A stretch of DNA of 64,000 bases from Gemmobacter aquatilis (GTDB lineage: Bacteria > Pseudomonadota > Alphaproteobacteria > Rhodobacterales > Rhodobacteraceae), in the NCBI RefSeq assembly GCF_900110025.1, contig NZ_FOCE01000004.1, forward strand, positions 1-64,000. Direction: 5' to 3'. The position numbers and the translations under genes are program-made. How positions within the stretch are numbered: the first letter of the stretch is position 1; every line of letters starts with the position of its first letter. Positions 62,525 to 64,000 of this stretch are shown piece after piece. Below the pieces are notes generated by a model. The model was not told where the DNA came from. It saw only the letters and a list, made by a program, of their open reading frames with translations, and did no database searches.

Positions 62525-63916
62525 TCACAGCCAGCCCAGCAGTTTCCACCACAGGAAATCCACCGGCACCAGGACCAGCAGCGTCAGTGCGGCCAGCGGC
62601 AGGGTGATGCGCAGCAGGTGGCCCAGCCGTTCGCCTGACAATTGCATCGCCACGACCAGCGGCCCCACCTGATAGGGAAACAGGACGGTGGAAAAGCCGA
62701 TCACCTGTGTCATCAGCACGGCACGCAACCCGAAGCCTGATTGGGCTGCCAGATCGGGCGCCATCGGTGTCAGCACCGCCGGAACGCCGGGGACGGTGGC
62801 GATCAGCCCGGTCACCGTGGACATCACCGACAGCGCCATGAAGTTCAGCGCCTCCCGGCCCGGCTGCAAGGGCAGCATCCGCTCCAGCGTCTGGCCGATC
62901 ATCGTGCCAAGGCCCGAGGCATTGACCAGCGCCCCAAGCGCCAGCGCGCCCGCCACGAACAGCAGCATCCCGAAATCGACAGAGGCCTTGAAGGCGGGCG
63001 GCTCGACCACGCCGATGCGCGGCAACAGCAGCACCACGGCGGTGGCCAGCCCGATCCAGGCGGGGTTGATGCCGTGCAGACTGTCGGTCATCCAAAGCGC
63101 AAGGGTGACCAGCAGCACCAGCCCCACGCGCCGTTGCATGGCGGCACTGGCGGGGGCGGCTGTGGCGGGCTGCGGCGCGGCGGCATCGCGGCGCACCGTA
63201 TCCGGGAACAGGCGCAGCACCAGCAGCACGGTCAGCAGCGATTTCAGCAGGCCCAGAACCGGATAGTGCAGCAGCAGGTATTCGGTATAGCCGAAGCTGG
63301 CATGGTGGAGCGTCTCTGCCGTGCCGGACAGGATCATGTTGGGGATGTTGGAGGGCAGGATGGCAAAGCTGGGCATGTTGCAGCCCAAGGTCAGCACCAC
63401 GGCAATGCCGATCCGCCCGTTGGCGCCTTTGCCAAAGCCGCAGCGATCTGCCAATGCCATGCCGATGGGCAGCAGCACGACCGCGCGCCCCACCGAGGAT
63501 GGCATCAGGAACCCCAGCGCCATGGCGACACCCATCAGCCCGCCGATCAGCCGCGGATAGCTGCCGGTCAGCAGCGGCGCCATGACGCTAGCCAGCCGGT
63601 CGCCCAGACCGGACCGGCTGATCGCCGCGCCGATCACGAAGCCCGAAACGATCAGCCAGACCGCCGCCGAGCCGAACCCGGCAAACACCAGCTCTGGTGT
63701 GGCCAGACTGAAGATCAGCGTCAGGGCGAACAGCAGCAGGGTGGCCAGATAGGGCGGCACGGCGCCCGTGCTCCACAACAGCAGTGTCACGAAGACGATG
63801 CCAAAGATGCGCGCCTGTGCCGGGTCAAACCCCGCAGGCGGCACCAGCGCCAGCCCAAGGGCCAGCGCGATCAGCCCGCCGATGATGATCTGTTTCGTGT
63901 GCTGGATGCCCGTCAT
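62525..63916 (-). CDS. SLC13/DASS-type anion permease
   Basis: A 463-residue inner membrane transporter with 11-12 hydrophobic segments of the divalent anion:sodium symporter family. Family-typical elements are the early DPAQARIFGIVFVTLLLWST, the helix-hairpin pattern ISRSGLGDRLA, the first SNT-like motif region (FLMPSSVGRAVVLLPIGMAL) and NMPSFAILPSNIPNMILSGT. The second half repeats it (ATVPGVPAVLTPMAPDLAAQ). Substrates in the family are dicarboxylates, citrate or sulfate; the usual SNT triad is modified here, so the substrate is open. ATG at 63916 chosen over a TTG at 63949. Confidence 0.85.
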   Translation of the reverse strand: MTGIQHTKQIIIGGLIALALGLALVPPAGFDPAQARIFGIVFVTLLLWSTGAVPPYLATLLLFALTLIFSLATPELVFAGFGSAAVWLIVSGFVIGAAISRSGLGDRLASVMAPLLTGSYPRLIGGLMGVAMALGFLMPSSVGRAVVLLPIGMALADRCGFGKGANGRIGIAVVLTLGCNMPSFAILPSNIPNMILSGTAETLHHASFGYTEYLLLHYPVLGLLKSLLTVLLVLRLFPDTVRRDAAAPQPATAAPASAAMQRRVGLVLLVTLALWMTDSLHGINPAWIGLATAVVLLLPRIGVVEPPAFKASVDFGMLLFVAGALALGALVNASGLGTMIGQTLERMLPLQPGREALNFMALSVMSTVTGLIATVPGVPAVLTPMAPDLAAQSGFGLRAVLMTQVIGFSTVLFPYQVGPLVVAMQLSGERLGHLLRITLPLAALTLLVLVPVDFLWWKLLGWL

Positions 63917-64000
63917 GGCCCTCGTCGCTCCTGTTTGATCCTGTGGCAAGACTGTAGCGCGGTGGGGGAAAATGCGTTAGACCGCCATGATGACAACAGA

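Noticed and set aside
63987-64000. ATGATGACAACA at the right edge, possibly a gene start
   Set aside because: Only fourteen bases remain and no ribosome site is evident, so it cannot be judged.

Overview
The window is about 64 kb of GC-rich DNA from an alphaproteobacterium, most likely a member of the Rhodobacteraceae (Rhodobacter/Gemmobacter/Paracoccus-like). The grounds are a PccR-type regulator with a propionyl-CoA carboxylase locus, a GTTC-N7-GTTC LexA box, a choXWV-betIBA choline cluster, a bipartite PutA with a separate Lrp-type PutR, and the general style of the proteins. It reads as ordinary chromosome rich in catabolic genes. I saw no insertion sequences, integrases, phage genes, CRISPR arrays or rRNA. 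There is one tRNA-Leu(TAA).

Layout. 1-1.3 kb: scoB (cut by the window edge) and scoA, CoA transfer to acetoacetate. 1.46 kb: tRNA-Leu. 1.8-2.65 kb and 9.7-10.7 kb: two unlinked RTX-type calcium-binding secreted proteins without an export system nearby. 2.7-6.7 kb: divergent putR/putA for proline. 6.8-9.7 kb: rhomboid protease, inositol-phosphatase family protein and PPK2 polyphosphate kinase, with a perfect 29-bp-stem hairpin between the convergent first two. 10.7-12.6 kb: divergent metR/metF. 12.7-14.7 kb: divergent mntH/mntR around a strong MntR-like box. 14.7-15.5 kb: asparaginase.

15.8-21.1 kb: a tightly overlapping operon aroQ - HpcH-type aldolase - short AMP-dependent acyl-CoA ligase - thiolase-fold protein converges on the biotin ECF transporter operon bioM-bioN-bioY. 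The ligase/thiolase pair beside bioY recalls the BirA-linked yhfT/yhfS/yhfU genes of Bacillus. The thiolase keeps the nucleophilic Cys and the GHP His but has lost the NEAF Asn and the C-terminal catalytic Cys. I rank this among the two most interesting systems here.

21.2-28.2 kb: gabT with a GlxA-type regulator, dprA, a small secreted protein and topA. 28.3-35 kb: choline uptake (choXWV) and oxidation to betaine (betB, betA) around betI and its candidate operator. 35.1-48.9 kb: the propionyl-CoA assimilation region: pccR, pccB, pccA and methylmalonyl-CoA mutase, interspersed with an efflux pump, a DMT-like membrane protein, a methyltransferase, a DUF6497-like protein, two small lipoproteins, a conserved-looking hypothetical and an SOS-controlled Y-family polymerase.

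49.1-59.2 kb: a ten-gene minus-strand operon (DUF1185 protein, alpha/beta hydrolase, flavin reductase, luciferase-like monooxygenase, aldehyde dehydrogenase, four-component spermidine/putrescine-type ABC importer, succinate-semialdehyde dehydrogenase) facing a GntR/FCD regulator with TGGTATACCA at its promoter. It looks like an uncharacterised oxidative catabolic pathway fed by its own importer and ending in succinate. 60-64 kb: AraC-family regulator, a secreted SH3b protein and a SLC13-type anion permease.
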